Origin: Saprospiraceae bacterium
GTDB taxonomy: Bacteria; Bacteroidota; Bacteroidia; Chitinophagales; Saprospiraceae
DNA length: 64,000 bases
NCBI GenBank assembly: GCA_019187365.1
Contig: JABARE010000016.1
Span: 62,001 to 126,000 of the forward strand
Direction of reading: 5' to 3'
The notes below the pieces were generated by a model. That model did no database searches. It saw only the letters and a list, made by a program, of their open reading frames with translations, and was not told the origin of the DNA. Both the position numbers and the translations under genes were made by a program. Below, in pieces: positions 63,262 through 64,000 of the stretch (position 1 is the first letter of the stretch; each line of letters opens with the position of its first letter).

Positions 63262-63873
63262 ATGGCAAGATATACAGGACCGGTTACCAAGAAATCGCGC
63301 GCATTCGGCCAGTCGTTAACGGGCTACGACAAATCTTTCGAACGGAAGAAGTATGCCCCTGGACAGCATGGCCCCTCCAGACGGAGAAAGCAGCGTTCGG
63401 ACTATGCGCTGCAGCTGATAGAAAAACAAAAAGCCAAATACACTTACGGAGTATTGGAGCGCCAGTTTCGCAATACGTTTCAGGATGCCCACAAAAAGGA
63501 AGGCGTCACCGGGGAAAACCTGTTCCAGTACCTGGAAGCCCGACTTGATAACACCGTTTACCGCATGGGCATATCGCCCACGCGAAAGGGAGCCCGTCAG
63601 CTCGTGTCGCATCGCCACATCATGGTGAACGAACGCCTGGTGAATGTACCCTCTTATCGCCTCCGCCCGGGTGATGTCGTTTCTGTACGAGGTAAGTCCC
63701 GTGGACTGGAGATCATCCGGCATAACGTTTCACAAAAGTCGGATACCCGCAAATTCGGTTGGCTGGAGTGGAACCCCGATAAAATGGAGGGCAAGTTCAT
63801 TCAGTACCCAAGCCGAGACCAGGTTCCCGAACCGATCAATGAACAGCTGATCGTCGAATTGTACTCCAAGTGA
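63262..63873 (+). CDS. rpsD: 30S ribosomal protein S4
   Basis: A 203-residue protein that nucleates 30S assembly. The start at 63262 (MARYTGPVTKKSRAFG) is chosen; the frame is open back into rpsK. The S4 fold is visible in RLDNTVYRMGISPTRKGARQ and HIMVNERLVNVPSYRLRPGD. The N-terminal zinc-like Cys set of some S4 proteins is absent. Confidence 0.98.
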   Translation: MARYTGPVTKKSRAFGQSLTGYDKSFERKKYAPGQHGPSRRRKQRSDYALQLIEKQKAKYTYGVLERQFRNTFQDAHKKEGVTGENLFQYLEARLDNTVYRMGISPTRKGARQLVSHRHIMVNERLVNVPSYRLRPGDVVSVRGKSRGLEIIRHNVSQKSDTRKFGWLEWNPDKMEGKFIQYPSRDQVPEPINEQLIVELYSK

Positions 63874-63906
63874 GGACTTCCTCCTTTCACCGTTAATACT
63901 TCTCGA

Positions 63907-64000
63907 ATGAGCATATTAAACTTTCAAAAGCCGGAAAAAATCATTCTTCAAAAATCCTCAGATTTCGGAGGCACTTTTGAGTTTAAACCGCTGGAGCCGG
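63907..64000 (+). CDS. rpoA: RNA polymerase alpha subunit, 5' end only
   Basis: The first 31 codons ([20 protein letters not shown], then [11 protein letters not shown]) match the start of Bacteroidota RpoA. The gene runs past the window edge. It follows rpsD by 33 bp and, by synteny, should be followed by rplQ. Confidence 0.93.
   Translation, partial: MSILNFQKPEKIILQKSSDFGGTFEFKPLEP

Overview
The window is chromosomal DNA from a member of the Bacteroidota, possibly Saprospiria or Chitinophagia; the sequence alone does not settle the class. The evidence is: proteins ending in type IX secretion (T9SS) sorting domains, promoters of the Bacteroidota form (TTTG, about 20 nt, TAnnTTTG), the cysteine-poor forms of ribosomal proteins L36 and S14, and a str-S10-spc-alpha ribosomal supercluster that lacks tuf and has no adk between secY and map. 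No tRNA, rRNA, CRISPR array, insertion sequence or prophage was found.

Layout. 1-4420 holds a drug-efflux ABC cluster (adaptor end, two ATPases, two permeases). 4438-10309, all on the minus strand, holds a coiled-coil helix-hairpin-helix protein, a CBS-pair protein, urocanate hydratase and a beta-mannosidase. 10369-14471 holds a Cys-rich exported protein and, divergently, a small lipoprotein coupled to a large T9SS-exported M4 metalloprotease. 14557-20711 is an envelope and polysaccharide region: GT9 glycosyltransferase, M48 protease, Wzz-like protein, Wzy/WaaL-like protein and a membrane-anchored Ppx/GppA-like protein. 20848-28538 holds mixed genes: a membrane protein, a BNR-repeat T9SS protein, NfeD plus slipin, a GNAT-like protein, a VOC protein, a DUF6544-like protein and an MscS channel. 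29177-30070 is a NYN nuclease fused to a cold-shock domain.

30498-37842 is a TetR-controlled RND efflux locus (tetR, lipoprotein, DUF2231-like membrane protein, TolC, adaptor, RND pump). A perfect 32-bp palindrome lies at the tolC start, and a related site lies upstream of tetR. 37924-47272 holds a cytochrome c/DUF3365 lipoprotein, a DUF302 protein, a 612-residue orphan protein, an amidohydrolase lipoprotein, a polyprenyl synthetase, an LTA-synthase-like sulfatase-fold membrane enzyme and a GNAT acetyltransferase.

47337-64000 is the ribosomal supercluster from rpsL to the start of rpoA. It has a good consensus promoter ahead of rpsL, tight spacing throughout, and includes fusA, secY, map, infA and the 38-codon rpmJ.

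The most unusual items are the efflux-locus palindrome and its partner site, the coupled lipoprotein/M4 protease pair (possible emfourin-like inhibitor), the NYN-cold-shock fusion, the membrane-anchored Ppx/GppA-like protein beside polysaccharide genes, an orphan pair of operator-like repeats at 41618-41681, and the 612-residue Cys-containing orphan protein.
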